This document shows, in pieces, positions 32,730 to 44,224 of a DNA stretch of 64,000 bases. A model generated the notes under the pieces. The model worked only from the letters and a program-made list of their open reading frames with translations, searched no databases and was not told where the DNA came from. Origin of the DNA: Molossus alvarezi (lineage: Eukaryota > Chordata > Mammalia > Chiroptera > Molossidae); NCBI GenBank assembly GCA_037176705.1, contig CM073886.1, forward strand, positions 18,250,501 to 18,314,500, given 5' to 3'. Each line of letters opens with the position of its first letter. The first letter of the stretch is position 1. Both the position numbers and the translations under genes were made by a program.

Positions 32730-33780
32730 TTGCTTCTTTTTATGTGATGAAATTTTAGAAAGAGTCCTGTTTTAGGAGGCTTTTCTAACTTCACAGAACT
32801 CCCTCTTCTGCTGTTTATTTTTGTACTTTTCTCCATGTAATTTTTAAAACCCATGGCTTGCTCTCTATGGTGTCCTGGTTTTCCCTCCCTCGCTCTTATT
32901 TAGACTTTCTCTTTCCTTCATCTCTATTGTCCTTCCCTGGCTCACTTCCAGCAATGTCTTGTCAGTATGGGACAGTCCTAGAAACAACCCTGAGTGGTTT
33001 GTTTGGGGGGTTTGCAAGGACTAGAAAGGACTAGGTTGACTTATATCCTTCATGTCTTACTGGGGATGCATGGCACCTACCCACACTGGACTAGCCAACA
33101 CCCTCACTGGTTTCAGCTGCTGTCCTCACGTTGGCTCTCCATGAATTGCAATGACTGCCTGCTGGCCATAGTGGGGTTCCTCTTTGTCATGTGACCAGTC
33201 ACATGACCTGTTGTTTTCCTTCTGCTTCCTCTCTCACAGATGCTGGTGGCACAAAACTGTCGATGGTCTGCTCACCCGCTTATATGTTGACATTCACATA
33301 GCCACTTTATTATTTGTGAAAGACGTTGTCTATGTTTCACTTTTATTCATTCATTACTCCAGCTATTTTGAAGGTGCTGGGGATGCTGGCGGCATCAGAA
33401 ACTATGCCATAGTTCCGATGTCAGCAATATGTTTGCACCGGAGAACCTGGGGCCCCAGAGGGTCAGGGGCCTGCTCGTGGCCACTCATCTGGGACTGAAA
33501 CCAAGGCAGACGGCTCTCTGAATGGCCATGCTACATTGCTGCTATGAAGAACATTCTTGGTTTGAACCCAGACACTTATATACACTAATCATAATGCCAA
33601 CCTTGGCCAACGATCTGCCCAAGTATAAATATGTATAAATAAGACAGAAGCCTTGTCCCTGAGTAATTTTATAGTCCATAGGGAAGACAGACCTGAAATA
33701 AAAATCAACCAAGTCAAATTAGTACCTACAAGATTGTAATAAGAGCTGAAGCAGGAGTAGAACCTTGCTCGCATGTTTAA
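32730..33780. other. Unassigned sequence
   Basis: No repeat recognised. A 104-codon frame at 33184-33498 is preceded by a splice-acceptor-like TCTCTCTCACAG at about 33229-33240, but the frame has no protein motif and no matching donor can be argued. Confidence 0.35.
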
Positions 33781-33792
33781 GATCATGGTGTT

Positions 33793-34035
33793 GCCCTGGC
33801 TGGTTTGGATCAATGGTTAGAGTGTCAGCCCATGGACCAAAGAGTCATGGGTCTGATTCTGGTCAAGGGCACGTGCCTCGGTTGCAGTTCAGTCCCTGGT
33901 CCTGGTCAGGGTCATGTGGGAGGCAGCCAGTCGACGTGTCTCTTTCACGTCAATGCTTCTCTCTCTCTCTCCCCCACTCTATCAGAAGATAGATGCAAAA
34001 AAATATTTTATTTTATTAAAAAAATAAAAAATAAA
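33793..34035 (+). mobile_element. VES SINE
   Basis: GCCCTGGCTGGTTTGGATCA, CTTTCACGTCAATGCTTCTC, CTCTATCAGAAGATAGATGC, A-rich tail. Target duplication ATCATGGTGTT / ATAATGGTGTT at 33782-33792 and 34036-34046. Confidence 0.94.
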
Positions 34036-34046
34036 ATAATGGTGTT

Positions 34047-34454
34047 AATAAAACTCTCTTCTTGTTTTAGAGAAAGGGCCCAAATGGACTGAAATGACAA
34101 TAATAACAGCAAAAACTTGATGTCCATGACTGTCGCCACATTTCCATTGCAGCAGCAAGATGAGCCTGCAGTCAGCGGTCACATTGCCGTGTGTTCATTC
34201 CTCATCCTCTCTTAGAAGTGGCTGGACCACGTATGCAAGTGCAGCCACTGTTATCAAGCACATGTTTTCCCTAAACCACTTTTCCAGATTTGTTCATACC
34301 CGGCTATTTTTCCCCGGGACCATTTTATCCCACAAGGAGACATATTTATCCTGGCTTGCTCAGTGTGCGTACCAAAGGAGGTTGACTGCATGAGATGACA
34401 TGACGAGGTGCCTTTCCCCTTTATCTATTGCTTCTCTTTACTCCAATGTCGAAC
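34047..34454. other. Unassigned sequence
   Basis: No gene or repeat recognised. Confidence 0.4.
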
Positions 34455-34600
34455 TGTCCACCACTCAGCAGATTTGTTGAGGGCCCACGATGTGCTGGGC
34501 ACAGCCCTGTCTCTGGGGATGGAGCAGTGACTCAGGCACACTGAATACCCCTCCTCCAGGGGTTTGTGTGACAACAACCAGGGTAAAGACCTCAGCACGT
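34455..34600 (-). mobile_element. L2 LINE 3'-end relic
   Basis: TTTGTTGAGGGCCCACGATG, TGCTGGGCACAGCCCTGTCT, GGGATGGAGCAGTGACTCAG: reverse L2 3' end. Confidence 0.7.
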
Positions 34601-34914
34601 ATCTCTGAACTGATTCTGAGCCAAGGCACTTAAGGCTCACATAGTAGGTCTCATCATGTAACAGGAAATACCACCATGCTGGGAAGTTGTCCTCAGCAAA
34701 GGGAAGGCTTGGGGTTCTTACAGTGAGGCATGAGGGGGGAGAAACAGAAAGTGCTTGGCTTGGGACCCCGATCTCAGAGGCTTCAAGGATGAAAAACTGT
34801 GACTCAGTCTTTTTCCCTCTGGTGTCAAATTATCTGCCATTCTGGGTGTTAACTTTATTAGGATATAGAATCATTGCATTTTTAAGGAAAGCAATGAACT
34901 TAAATAGCATCATA

Positions 34915-34990
34915 AGTTAGACTCCGCTGCCCAGGCAGTAGCTCTGAGGCCTCTGGATAAGTTACTTCAAGTATTTAAGCCAGAGTTCCC
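34915..34990 (+). mobile_element. MIR SINE fragment
   Basis: GACTCCGCTGCCCAGGCAGT, GCCTCTGGATAAGTTACTTC. Short and diverged. Confidence 0.4.
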
Positions 34991-35119
34991 ACTAGAACCG
35001 TGTTTCACCCACACCGCATTTCCAGCCTCAGGCATCACTGCATCCCCTCTACCTTGCACTGAGTGGGGCTCAGTGAATTCTTACTGAGTGGACAGATGAG
35101 TGAGCGAATGAAGAGCGTG

Positions 35120-35300
35120 GACGCTGGGGTTGTGTGAACTTGTGTTTTAATTAGCCGCCCAGCTGCTAACTGGGAAACCTTGGAGTGAATTCGTTTAACT
35201 CACTAGTGCCTAATTTCTTCACTTATGAAAGGAAGATGAGAGCGTGAGCACCTACCTCACAGTTTTAAGGCAGATGAAAAAAGAGAAAGCTTAGCCCGGG
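35120..35300 (+). mobile_element. MIR SINE fragment
   Basis: CTGCTAACTGGGAAACCTTG, GTGCCTAATTTCTTCACTTA, CCTACCTCACAGTTTTAAGG in MIR order. An L2 3' end (CTCAGTGAATTCTTACTGAG) lies just upstream at 35060. Confidence 0.65.
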
Positions 35301-35689
35301 GCGAGAAGACAGTGCACGCGCCGTCATTGTGTCCCTGTGGCTATTCATCTCCCTCCGAAATGCTAGCGAAATTCCGAAGAGCTCGCAATGATTTCACGGG
35401 TCCCCATGCAGCAGTGACTGCAAAGAGCAGGTGTCACGAGCTACTTGGTAAGGGCTTACTCCCATTCATGGGGGAGGAACGTACCCATTTAAAGGTGATT
35501 CCCCTCAGCCCGGGTCTGACCTTTCCCTGAAGACTTCATCCTTCATGTAAAAGTAAAAACCAACACCACAAAAGAGCCCTCTCTCCTTCTCCTTTGATAA
35601 GTTAAGCCAAAACAACAACAACGAAGTGCCTTTGATGCCTTTGCTGTTTAGTACTTAATAAATCATAGCACATAATTATGTTGATAAAT

Positions 35690-36760
35690 TCCAACAGCCT
35701 AGCCGACTCGTCTTTCCTGACGCTGGCTTGGGATGCCCCTGATAAATCAATCTCGACTTCTAACTGCGTCGCTATCCTGCGCAGAATCTGCTTTGTTCCT
35801 CCCTCGCAGTGCGCTGGGGCAATACATCACCCAGCCCTTCATCCTTCTTCCATATCGTTAGAGCAACAGCTGGTTCTGATAATGCATTAATGTAATACAT
35901 CACGGAGCTGGGTGCCTGGCCGCTCCATTACTCAAAAGCTAATGTGATAGGGAAGGGAAAAACCTCGTGTGCCGAGAGCTCCGAAGTTGGGGCTTTGTTT
36001 TCTAGTTTCCAGCGTGGCACCTGAAACGTCAGGGTCCAGATTTTCCCCTTCGCAATCTGTTTTCACATGCTCTGCTGAGTTTGTTCTTCTGAGCGAATGT
36101 CTGCTCGTGTTGCCCGAATCCAGAAAGCGGCTTGATCTGTGATCGGTGTCGGGTGGAAGCCCCGTGTTCAGTCACTGCTTTTGCCCGTGTTTGAGCGGCT
36201 TTTGGCGTAATTTAAGGTCGATGTCAGAATGCTTACTCGGCATGTAGATTCTGCAGTTTCGTAGGTGTGTTGCTTCAGGCAGAGCAGTTGTATGATTTAA
36301 TGAGCTGTATGTCAAGCAGTGCACACATAGTAATGACTCAGTTAAAATGAACTATTTTTGTTAATATTTTCTAGCCTGCCATTTACTAAATTAGATATCC
36401 TAGGAGACAGTTATTGACAAGTAATTAAAAGAGTAAAAGCGTTCTGCAGGCACATGAGTTAGGGAAAGCTTGGGCTGAAATAAATGATGTAGAATTGTTC
36501 ACTGCAGGACTTATCAGTGCCTTTAATATGCTAAAGCAATTTATGTGTGTCCTAGAGAGGGAGAGAGTAGACACTGCTTCCCAAACTGTTTGGCTTTAAA
36601 ACCCCTGTTTTCAGAGTAAGGGGAGTGATGTCACTTGAATACAACTGGGAAATTTAAATGTGATCCAATTCTATTATTACGGTAGATGAGGCCTTGGTCA
36701 AGCTGATAAAGCAAATTAAATGCAGAATGGGGCCAAAACTCAGGACTGCTGAAATTCAGG
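35690..36760. promoter_or_regulatory. Repeat-free candidate regulatory block
   Basis: About 1.1 kb without any recognised repeat, rich in developmental-type cores: CTGATAATGCATTAATGTAA (35876), CCATTACTCAAAAGCTAATG, GACAAGTAATTAAAAGAG (36416), TTTAATATGCTAAAGCAATT. It is the longest clean single-copy block here and is the best candidate for conserved enhancer DNA. Conservation itself cannot be tested from one sequence. Confidence 0.35.
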
Positions 36761-36784
36761 ATCTTTACATCTTCCTTCTATACC

Positions 36785-36920
36785 TGTGTGTCTCAAAGTG
36801 CCACCTGTGATCACCTCTATCAGGAACACCTCTTTCAGGATCACCTGGGACCGGGACGGTCAGGGACTCCGACTCCTGTTGGCCACCTCAGAGCTGTGAA
36901 TCAATCTCTGGTGTCAAAGT
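36785..36920. mobile_element. MER5-like hAT relic
   Basis: TGTCTCAAAGTGCCACCTGT, CAGGATCACCTGGGACCGGG, CAGGGACTCCGACTCCTGTT: decayed MER5-like order. Confidence 0.4.
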
Positions 36921-37590
36921 GCAGGAAACTGAATGGCCACGAGTATCTGAGGCAATTTTCTTGTAAGCTGGAGTCTGGACCCACTGGACTGCCTGTCTGC
37001 AGCCCCCCCACCCCGACTCTGCAGAAGGTCTGTATCTCAGGAGAACACTGGAGACATCTGTGGTTTTCAGAGGCCAGCCCGCCAAGCAGATGCTTCCACA
37101 GAGACCCTTTCCTACCCTACCCTTGGCAGTCAGCGTGAGAGCCCCGCCCCTGTGACCACTGGTAATGCTCCTCCAGGGAACCATGTGGGGGAGATCAGTT
37201 TGAAATGGAGAGACACGTACTCAGGGCCTTGCCAATTCACTCTGGAGAGAGCATGACAATGCTTCGGTTTCCATGGCGACCAGGTGACTGTAAGCTCACC
37301 TTTGGCCCTGGAAACAGCCTCCAGCTTCTGGGAACAACTGCAAAGCTGCTGCTTATTATGAGAGGGGAGAACACACGGGGGAGAGGAGAAAACCGGCTGT
37401 GGATTCCGAGGCAGCCTCAGCTGCCCAATCTGCACTGCGAGAAAAGTTAGAAAAAAGCCCCACAGCAAAGAGACAGTCCAGTAGGACCTCCAGCCAAGGG
37501 AGGTGGCGATGACAGGCTACCTTCAGATTTCAGTGCAACCCTCTTGACAGCAACAGCCAACATTTGTTATTTTCTTCTTTTTCTTCCAAG
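36921..37590. other. Unassigned sequence
   Basis: No gene or repeat recognised; overlapping chance frames on both strands. Confidence 0.4.
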
Positions 37591-37594
37591 AGAG

Positions 37595-37815
37595 GCGGCA
37601 TTCAATCAGGGTGGCTAGTGATTGTGGAGAGGCTAACACCGTAAGTGCTAGTTAGCTGAGCATGTACTCCAGGATGGGGTTTATATGTCTGACCCCCTTT
37701 AATCCTCCCACTCTTTCAGGCAAGTTTCACGAGGAGGAGATTAAGGGGCCGGGAGGACAAGTTATGCCCCATGGTCACATACACGGGGCAGTGGTGCTGC
37801 TGGGACTGGAACCCA
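37595..37815 (-). mobile_element. MIR SINE fragment
   Basis: GAGCATGTACTCCAGGATGG, CCTTTAATCCTCCCACTCTT, GGTCACATACACGGGGCAGT, CTGGGACTGGAACCCAGGC: reverse MIR. Confidence 0.75.
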
Positions 37816-38530
37816 GGCTATAATGGGGCATTTGACCAAGGGACTCCTGAAAAGTGTCCCATCAGCCGCACCCACATCTGTCTCTCTAGGAAGTATGACT
37901 TCTTGCTTCCAACAGACTTTCCTCTCTGAAAGGCAAGAAGGTATGATCTCAGCCGTTGTAAACAATTCTGTCTATTTAGCTTGGGACATAAAGGTCAAGT
38001 GTTAAAATGCTTTCATGCCTCCGACCACTGTTTGCATCTCCCCTGGCTAAGTGATTGCCATCTCGACATCAAACTGACTTCCCTCCGGCAGGGTCTGGGA
38101 CTGGCCACCACTGGCAGAAGAGTTGGAATCCACAGGGCAGGCGGGAGGGTAATGGCTTCCCAGCCAGAGGGACTGGCCTTGGCGTAATCGGCGGGAAATG
38201 CAGACATATTGATGGGGCGGGAGCCTCAGGGTGTCTCAGGACCCTGAAGGAATGACAGACAGGCCACCCTAGAGCTGCTCACAGTTTTCATCAGCTCCTC
38301 ATGGAGCGATGGGCAGGGATGCCGCCGTAGTTCTGTCCCGTTGATGGGGAGAATTGGATGAGACCAGCATTTCTCAGTGTGCGGGTCTGCAAGGTACTTA
38401 AAGAAGGTGTTTGGGGTCATTTTTGAGGGGACGCAGATCAGGCATTAAGTAACATTAGATAACATAACGAGAAAGTTTCATTCCCTTTGGGTTCTTCTGG
38501 TGGCCCCAAGGAGGGAATAGCAGTAGGGTA
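37816..38530. other. Unassigned sequence
   Basis: No gene or repeat recognised. CATTTCTCAGTGTGCGGGTC near 38369 may be a hAT terminal relic. Confidence 0.35.
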
Positions 38531-38543
38531 CTCACGTGTGTCT

Positions 38544-38782
38544 ATTTTTTTATCCTCACCCCAGGACATTTTTCCATTTTTGTTCAGATAGAGTGGGAGG
38601 GGGAGAGAGAGATAGAGAGAAACATCAGTGTGAAAGGGACACATCAAGTGGCCACTTCCCACACAACCCCAACCGGGGCCAGGGACAAACTGCAGCCGAG
38701 GTACATGGCCTTAGCGGGAACGGATCCTGGGTCTCTCTGGACCGTGTCCGACGCTCTAACCGCTGAGCCAAAGCGGCCAGGG
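38544..38782 (-). mobile_element. VES SINE, TTCAGATAGAG / AGCGGGAAC subfamily
   Basis: ATCCTCACCCCAGGACATTT, TTGTTCAGATAGAGTGGGAG, GTGTGAAAGGGACACATCAA, CCTTAGCGGGAACGGATCCT, GAGCCAAAGCGGCCAGGGC. Target duplication CTCACGTGTGTCT / CTCATGTGTGTCT at 38531-38543 and 38783-38795. Confidence 0.95.
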
Positions 38783-38799
38783 CTCATGTGTGTCTTTAA

Positions 38800-39430
38800 T
38801 GCCTCTTTAATCTTTGCCAAGGTGCCCTTGTAGCACCCAAAGAGACAGATCTCAGACTCAGGGCTTCGGCAGGCAACAGCAACTCCCTGCGATTTAACAC
38901 AGCTTCGTCCTTGCTTTTTATAGCTACTTTCTGTGTTCCATGAGGAGAGTTTCCATTTCTGGACGAGATGTGAGTTTCGGAGTCGGACTGCTGTCTGCAA
39001 GCCCGCAGCATTCTGGGAGCTCCCTGAAATGAGACTCAGTCCCCCGGGACTGCACGCACATTCTCAGGATGCCCGGAGGTTCCGGCACCTTCCAGCTCAA
39101 CTGGAGAACGCCTGCTGCAGTTTCCTGTTTTAGAATCAATATTGCAGTAAAAGAAATGGGCCAATTTAAGAAAACCCATGACTAAATGACAGTACAGGGG
39201 CAGCAACCATGCAGAGGGGCCACGGAGATTGCAGAGGGGCCTGGAGAAGCCGCCACCTGCAGAGCTGCTACCTGCAGATCCTGGGGCAGCGTGCTCTGGA
39301 GAGCTCCGCGCTGCAGATCTGGGTCTGTGTTTGGGGGAACCTTCCAAAAAACAAAAAACCCAATCACCTGCCCCAAAATGCAATGTGGTGTGAAAATACA
39401 AGACGGCGTCTTCCCTCTGAAAGTCACGTG
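38800..39430. other. Unassigned sequence
   Basis: GC-rich with CTGCAGAG-type local repeats at 39205-39310 (GCAGAGGGGCC twice, CCTGCAG several times). No gene recognised. Confidence 0.4.
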
Positions 39431-39650
39431 TTGTTCTAAAATCGTGGTTCTCAACTGTCCAAATGTCTCAAGGGACATTTGACAATGTGTGAGGATATTT
39501 TTGATTATCGCAGTTGGAGAGCTGCTGCTGGGGTCTAGTGGGGTCTAGTAGGGGATACTAAACATCCCCCAGTGCACAGAAAAGCCCCCCCCTCCAAGAA
39601 ATTATCCAGCTCCAAATGTCAATAGGGCCAAGGATGAAAAACTCTGATTT
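39430..39650 (-). mobile_element. MER20-like hAT-Charlie element
   Basis: Terminal GTGGTTCTCAACTGTCC, GGGACATTTGACAATGTGTG, GAGGATATTTTTGATTATCG, ATACTAAACATCCCCCAGTG, AGAAATTATCCAGCTCCAAA, ATGTCAATAGGGCCAAGGAT. The same family in opposite orientation lies at 63199. Exact subfamily name uncertain. Confidence 0.82.
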
Positions 39651-39699
39651 AAATGGATTTTTTTGTCATCCAAGATAACTGAGTGCAGATCAGTGAAAT

Positions 39700-40265
39700 G
39701 CCAGGTATAAAACACCTCTGCTTCAAACCCTTTGCTTTCATCTCATGGAGCATGAAAGTCCTTCAGTGGTCTGTAAACTTCCGCAGCATCCAGAGGTATT
39801 ACCTTCTCTAACCTGACATTGTTCTGCTCCCTTCACCCAAGCACGCTGGGCTCCAGCCACACTGTCCTCCAAGTTGTTTTCAGAATGGTCTAAGTACACT
39901 AGTATGTTCCCACATCAGGACCTTTGCACATGATTAAAAAAAAATTCCTCTCGTGCCCAGAACTGCCATCCACATGGCTCTATCCATGTTCTTCCATGCG
40001 CCTCTGTTCTAATCTCGTGTTACCAGGAGGCCTTCTCTGACCATCTTATCCAATAAGCAACCCCTTTTTCATCCCTCTCTCCTCCTTTCCTGCCATGATT
40101 TTCCCTGTAGAACTTACCATCAGAATATCTGTATACTTTCTCTCTGCGAGACTGTACTTACCACGGATGTGCATTCACTGTTATATTCCAAGTTGTAACA
40201 GTGTCTGGCAAATGGATGCTTTAAATGAACAAAGAGTGAATGGATACATGGATGAATAAACACAT
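39700..40265 (+). mobile_element. L2 LINE, 3' region
   Basis: ATGAAAGTCCTTCAGTGGTC, TCAGGACCTTTGCACATGAT, CAGGAGGCCTTCTCTGACCA, CAGTGTCTGGCAAATGGATG, ending in a GAATGGATACATGGATGAAT-type tail. A good, fairly complete L2 3' segment. Confidence 0.8.
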
Positions 40266-40299
40266 GCTTGGATTATAGTCCTCAACAGGCCAATTCAGG

Positions 40300-40400
40300 C
40301 GCCTCCCTTTCTGCCTCAGTTTCTCCAGGTGAGCGGGTTGCGTAGATGACCCCTGGGGTCCGTTCCAGCCCTTGTGTCTCGGGTTGTGACTTCAGAGAGA
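40300..40400 (+). mobile_element. MIR SINE fragment
   Basis: CTTTCTGCCTCAGTTTCTCC, TAGATGACCCCTGGGGTCC, TTCCAGCCCTTGTGTCT. Confidence 0.5.
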
Positions 40401-41063
40401 GTGCAACTTTAATGCTCACGGCAGCCCTGTCTCTGCAGTGAACTGCTTGCACCCTCCCAGCTGCCCCAACCCCGGACCCCAGATGCCTCTGTCAGAGCTG
40501 AGAGGCCTCGGGAATTAGGGATGTCAGAAATCCTCAGAAAGTGGCAGGTCCATTGTGTGAACCGCTGAATTGGGTAATTAGGGAGGGTGGCACTCCAGTC
40601 ACTGTAAAAGCTGAGTGGGCGGGAAGAAGAGCTGTTCCCTGACAGTCACTGCCCATCCACCGAGAGGCGGGCTCGGGCTCCGCACAGTCGGGCTTTGTCA
40701 CCGACAGTGCTTTCTCTGGCTCCCGAGGAGCATGGAGGAAAGGGGCGAAGGGCTGGGGGCCTGACATCCACTCCTGGGCGTTTTGAGGGAGGGGAGGAGG
40801 GTGGGGGGGTAGGAGGAGGCCAGCCTTCCAGCCCAGGGCGGGATCAGGGCACTGTGATCACCGGCATTGTGGGCACGGATGCGGTCCAGCTCAAGTGCTC
40901 AGAAAACATCTTCTTCTTTGTTCTTTATAACCAATTTCATTTCTGACCCCGAAGGAAGCTTAACCTCCCTCCTGTCTGGGAACTTACCCACTCTCAGGGG
41001 GTCAGAGGGTTCAGGATTCGATTGGATTAGATTGTTTCTTCCACTCCTGAAGTCGTGGATATT
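40401..41063. other. Unassigned GC-rich sequence
   Basis: Includes G-rich GGAGGAGGGTGGGGGGGTAG near 40790-40820. No gene or repeat recognised. Confidence 0.4.
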
Positions 41064-41078
41064 CTGAACATGGTTTCT

Positions 41079-41331
41079 CTAATTTTTTTTTTTATCCTCA
41101 CCCGAGGACATTATTCCATTTTTTTGTTCAGATAGAGCGGGAGGGAGAGAGAGGAAGAGAGAGAGAGAGAAACATCGACGTGAAAGGGACACATCGAGTG
41201 GCTGCCACCCACACGACCAACCAGGGCTGGGGACAAACTGCAACTGAGGTACATGCCCTTAGCGGGAACCGAACCCGGGTCTCTCTGGACTGCAGGCCGA
41301 CGCTCCAACCGCTGAGCCAAACCGGCCAGGG
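41079..41331 (-). mobile_element. VES SINE, apparently young copy
   Basis: ATCCTCACCCGAGGACATTA, TTGTTCAGATAGAGCGGGAG, AAACATCGACGTGAAAGGGA, TTAGCGGGAACCGAACCCGG, GAGCCAAACCGGCCAGGGC. Perfect 15-bp duplication CTGAACATGGTTTCT at 41064-41078 and 41332-41346, and several CpGs kept in the tRNA-like part. Confidence 0.97.
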
Positions 41332-41719
41332 CTGAACATGGTTTCTAACAGGGAGCAAGGCTTTGGGGAGTGGGGTCCGGGTCTGGATGCTCTAGGATGC
41401 TAAGGCTCATTCACCCCTCCCCCTCCTCTCCCTCCCCCCTCTCCTCCTTCTACAGAATCACCCAGGTAGGGTCATCTTTCTTGTGGAGAGGAGGATGGAA
41501 GCCTCATTTCTTTCCTGCTCCCCCAGTACTTTGCCTCTCCCCATATCGGGCCTTATACTTTTAGAGACAAAAGACACCTGTGGACTATTTGTAGTCATCT
41601 CGACTTCCCAGGCACAACGAGCTGAGTGGAGGGAAAGAAAAAGAGAAAACTACCAGGAGAGGAGGAAAGCATCTGCTAATTTCTCAAGGTATATCCGGCC
41701 ATTAATCATAACGAACCAC

Positions 41720-42010
41720 CACGCACTGGGCACGCACTCCAGGGCAGGCACTGTGCTGAAGGCGGCATTCCCACGAATCACTGACAGCCCTGTGGATAAC
41801 CTCGTGAGATAACAATGCCACACACTCCAGGACTACCTCACTGTGGCTCAGCACAGGGTAAGCACCTGGCCTATACAAACTCAGTTCATTTCCCTGCAAT
41901 CTAAATGGTAGCTGCTGTTATTATTCCCATCTTGTAGATGAGGACACGCGACACAGAGGAGTTAAGTGATGTGTCCAAGGTCACACAGAGCTGAGTTCCA
42001 TCCCAGGCAG
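41720..42010 (-). mobile_element. MIR SINE
   Basis: CACTGGGCACGCACTCCAGG, TGTTATTATTCCCATCTTGT, AGATGAGGACACGCGACACA, CCAAGGTCACACAGAGCTGA, TGGGTTGCAAAGCCAGGGCA: reverse MIR in near-complete order. Confidence 0.85.
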
Positions 42011-42517
42011 CTGGGTTGCAAAGCCAGGGCACAGGTGACTTCATGGACACCCAGGTGAAGTGGAGTTAGCCACTTCGCCTGGGACTTTCCCAGTAGTGCC
42101 CTCCCTCTGTCTTGCCAGTTGGGAAGCTCTTCGTGACTTGTAGGCAACTGCACACACCTGGCACCTGACGCAAGCTGGCCCCAAGGCAAGAATCCAATGC
42201 ATGGTCAGCCACTGCGATGGCTCGAAGGAAGAGGGAACACCTGGCTGCCTCCAGGGACACTCTCAAGCCAGGTGCCCCACAGTCCCAACCAGGATGGCTC
42301 AGCATTCGCACGCATGTCTGGGAAGATGAGGCCGAGCAGCCTGTGCTACTATTCCATGCATACCTAAGAATAAATTAGTGTCCACCAATGTGTAATCCAA
42401 GAGACAGTCCTTTTTATGGAAATAATAGCTTTTCTTTTCCAAAAGATCCTTCTTATGTTTCTACTGAAGTTTCTTGGGACAGTTGTAGATTGGTATGCTA
42501 TATATATGGTATAGATA

Positions 42518-42556
42518 TAGTTATAGATATAGATATAGATATAGATATAGAGATAT
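42518..42556. repeat. (TATAGA)n microsatellite
   Basis: GATATAGTTATAGATATAGA followed by further ATAGAT units. Just upstream of an antisense L1. Confidence 0.9.
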
Positions 42557-42679
42557 GGGGAGAGAGAAAAGTACTGTGTGCATATTTATCGACTTTTCTC
42601 CGATGGTCAACATTTTGCAGACTATAGTGTATTTTATGGTACCAGACAGTTCTAGAACCTTAAGGATCTATCCTATAAT

Positions 42680-42856
42680 CACATTCACCTTGAACTCACC
42701 CCCACTCCATCTCTAAAACCCTGGTGACCGCTGATCTGTTCTCCATTTCTAAGATTTTATCAGTTCAAAAATGTCAGGTAAATGGAATTATATAGCATGC
42801 AGCTTTTAGGACTGGCTTTTTTTCACTTAGCATAATTCCCTGCAGATTTATCCAAG

Positions 42857-42892
<36 letters not shown>

Positions 42893-43533
42893 CATTCCTT
42901 CAGAGCTGCTAGGAACATTCATGTACAGGTTGTTGTGTGAATACAAAATCTTCATCTTTCTGGAATAAATGCCCGAGAGGTCAATTATGGATCATGTGGT
43001 AATTGCATGTTTAGTTTTTAGAACACCTCCAACCTGTTTTCTGCGGAGTTTACAAGATTTCACAGTCCCACTGGCAATGTATGAGTGACCCAGTTCCTTC
43101 ACACCCTCAGCAGCATTTGGCGTGGTCGTTACTAATATTATTTTCAATTTTCTTGATATTCGTATAGGTTGAGGTTATATTTTATTAAGGTTTTAATTTG
43201 TACGCCCTGTGGCTCATGACAGTGAATATTGTCTCATGTTCGCATTGCCATCCTTATATTCTCTTTGGTGAAATGTCTGTTCACGTCTTCTGCCCATTTT
43301 CTAGTTGTCCTGTGTTTTGTTTTTTTTTTCTGTCCTGTTGAGTTTTGAGAGTGCTTCTTCTCTCCTGGATAGTATTCCTTTGTTAGATCTGTGCTTTGTG
43401 CTTTGCAAATAGTTCCTCCCCATCTGCAACTTGTCTTCTCATCCTCTTTACAGGGTCTTTTGCAGAATAGCAGTTTTTAATATTGACGAAGTCCAATTTC
43501 TCATGTTTTTCTTTCATGGGTTATGTTTTTGTT
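42680..43533 (-). mobile_element. Old LINE-1, antisense, first part
   Basis: Typical reverse-read L1 phrases: TTTCACTTAGCATAATTCCC, CAGTCCCACTGGCAATGTAT, TGTCTGTTCACGTCTTCTGC, CCATTTTCTAGTTGTCCTGT. A (GT)17 run at 42858-42891 sits within it. Continues after a SINE at 43768. Confidence 0.85.
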
Positions 43534-43767
43534 TTCTTTTTCTTTTTTTTCTTAATCCTCACCTGAGGACACTTTTTGATATTTTGTTCAGATAGAGCAG
43601 GAGGGAGAGAGAGAGAGAGAGAGAAACATCGACATGAAAGGGACACATCGAGTGGTTGCCACCCACATGACCCAACCAGGGCTGGGGACTGAACCGCAAC
43701 CAAGTTACGTGCCCTTGACTGGAATCGAACCCAAAACTCTAACCACTGAGCAAAACCAGCCAGGGCT
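43534..43767 (-). mobile_element. VES SINE inserted in old L1
   Basis: CTTAATCCTCACCTGAGGAC, TTGTTCAGATAGAGCAGGAG, AAACATCGACATGAAAGGGA, TGGAATCGAACCCAAAACTC, CAAAACCAGCCAGGGCT. A short deletion removes the variable part between the B-box and A-box regions. L1 sequence continues on both sides. Confidence 0.94.
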
Positions 43768-43916
43768 AAACTGTATTTTTCAAAACATAGTTTTTACACT
43801 TATGTTTGTGATCCATTTTTTGTTGATTTTTGTATAAGGTATGATGTTTAAGTTGAAGTTTTTTTTTTTTTTGCCTATTAATGTTGAATTGCTCTAGCCT
43901 CATTTGTTGCAATGTG
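43768..43916 (-). mobile_element. Old LINE-1, antisense, second part
   Basis: GTGATCCATTTTTTGTTGAT, TTTTGTATAAGGTATGATGT and CTAGCCTCATTTGTTGCAA follow the same L1 order, after the SINE. Confidence 0.8.
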
Positions 43917-43917
43917 T

Positions 43918-44110
43918 GGCTAATGTTGAACACTTACTGTGTGTTTGACATTGAGCTAAGCATTTTTAAGCATCACTTTATATAATTCCTTCAATCACAC
44001 TACAAAGTGGGAGTTGTATTCCACGTTTTATGAATGCAGAGACAGCATCAGAGACGTTGTTTGATTTTCCTGAGGCCGCACAGCGAGATCTCTGCCTCAC
44101 TCCAGCACAA
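43918..44110 (-). mobile_element. MIR SINE fragment
   Basis: TGAACACTTACTGTGTGTTT, GAGCTAAGCATTTTTAAGCA, CCTGAGGCCGCACAGCGAGA: reverse MIR. Confidence 0.75.
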
Positions 44111-44224
44111 AGCCCGACACCACCTCTAGTTTGGCTTCTGAGTGACTGTACACTCGTGTTCCCCACATCATGACAAGAAATACAGACTCACTTCAGATCA
44201 GTGCCTATCACAGGACTGCTCTTT

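Noticed and set aside
33184..33498. Possible exon preceded by a splice-acceptor-like CTCTCTCACAG
   Set aside because: No donor, no frame-compatible neighbour exon and no protein similarity; the acceptor motif is common by chance.
40867..41067. Short frame next to a GC-rich segment as a possible first exon/CpG island
   Set aside because: CpG density is not island-like and no promoter elements or downstream exons can be argued.
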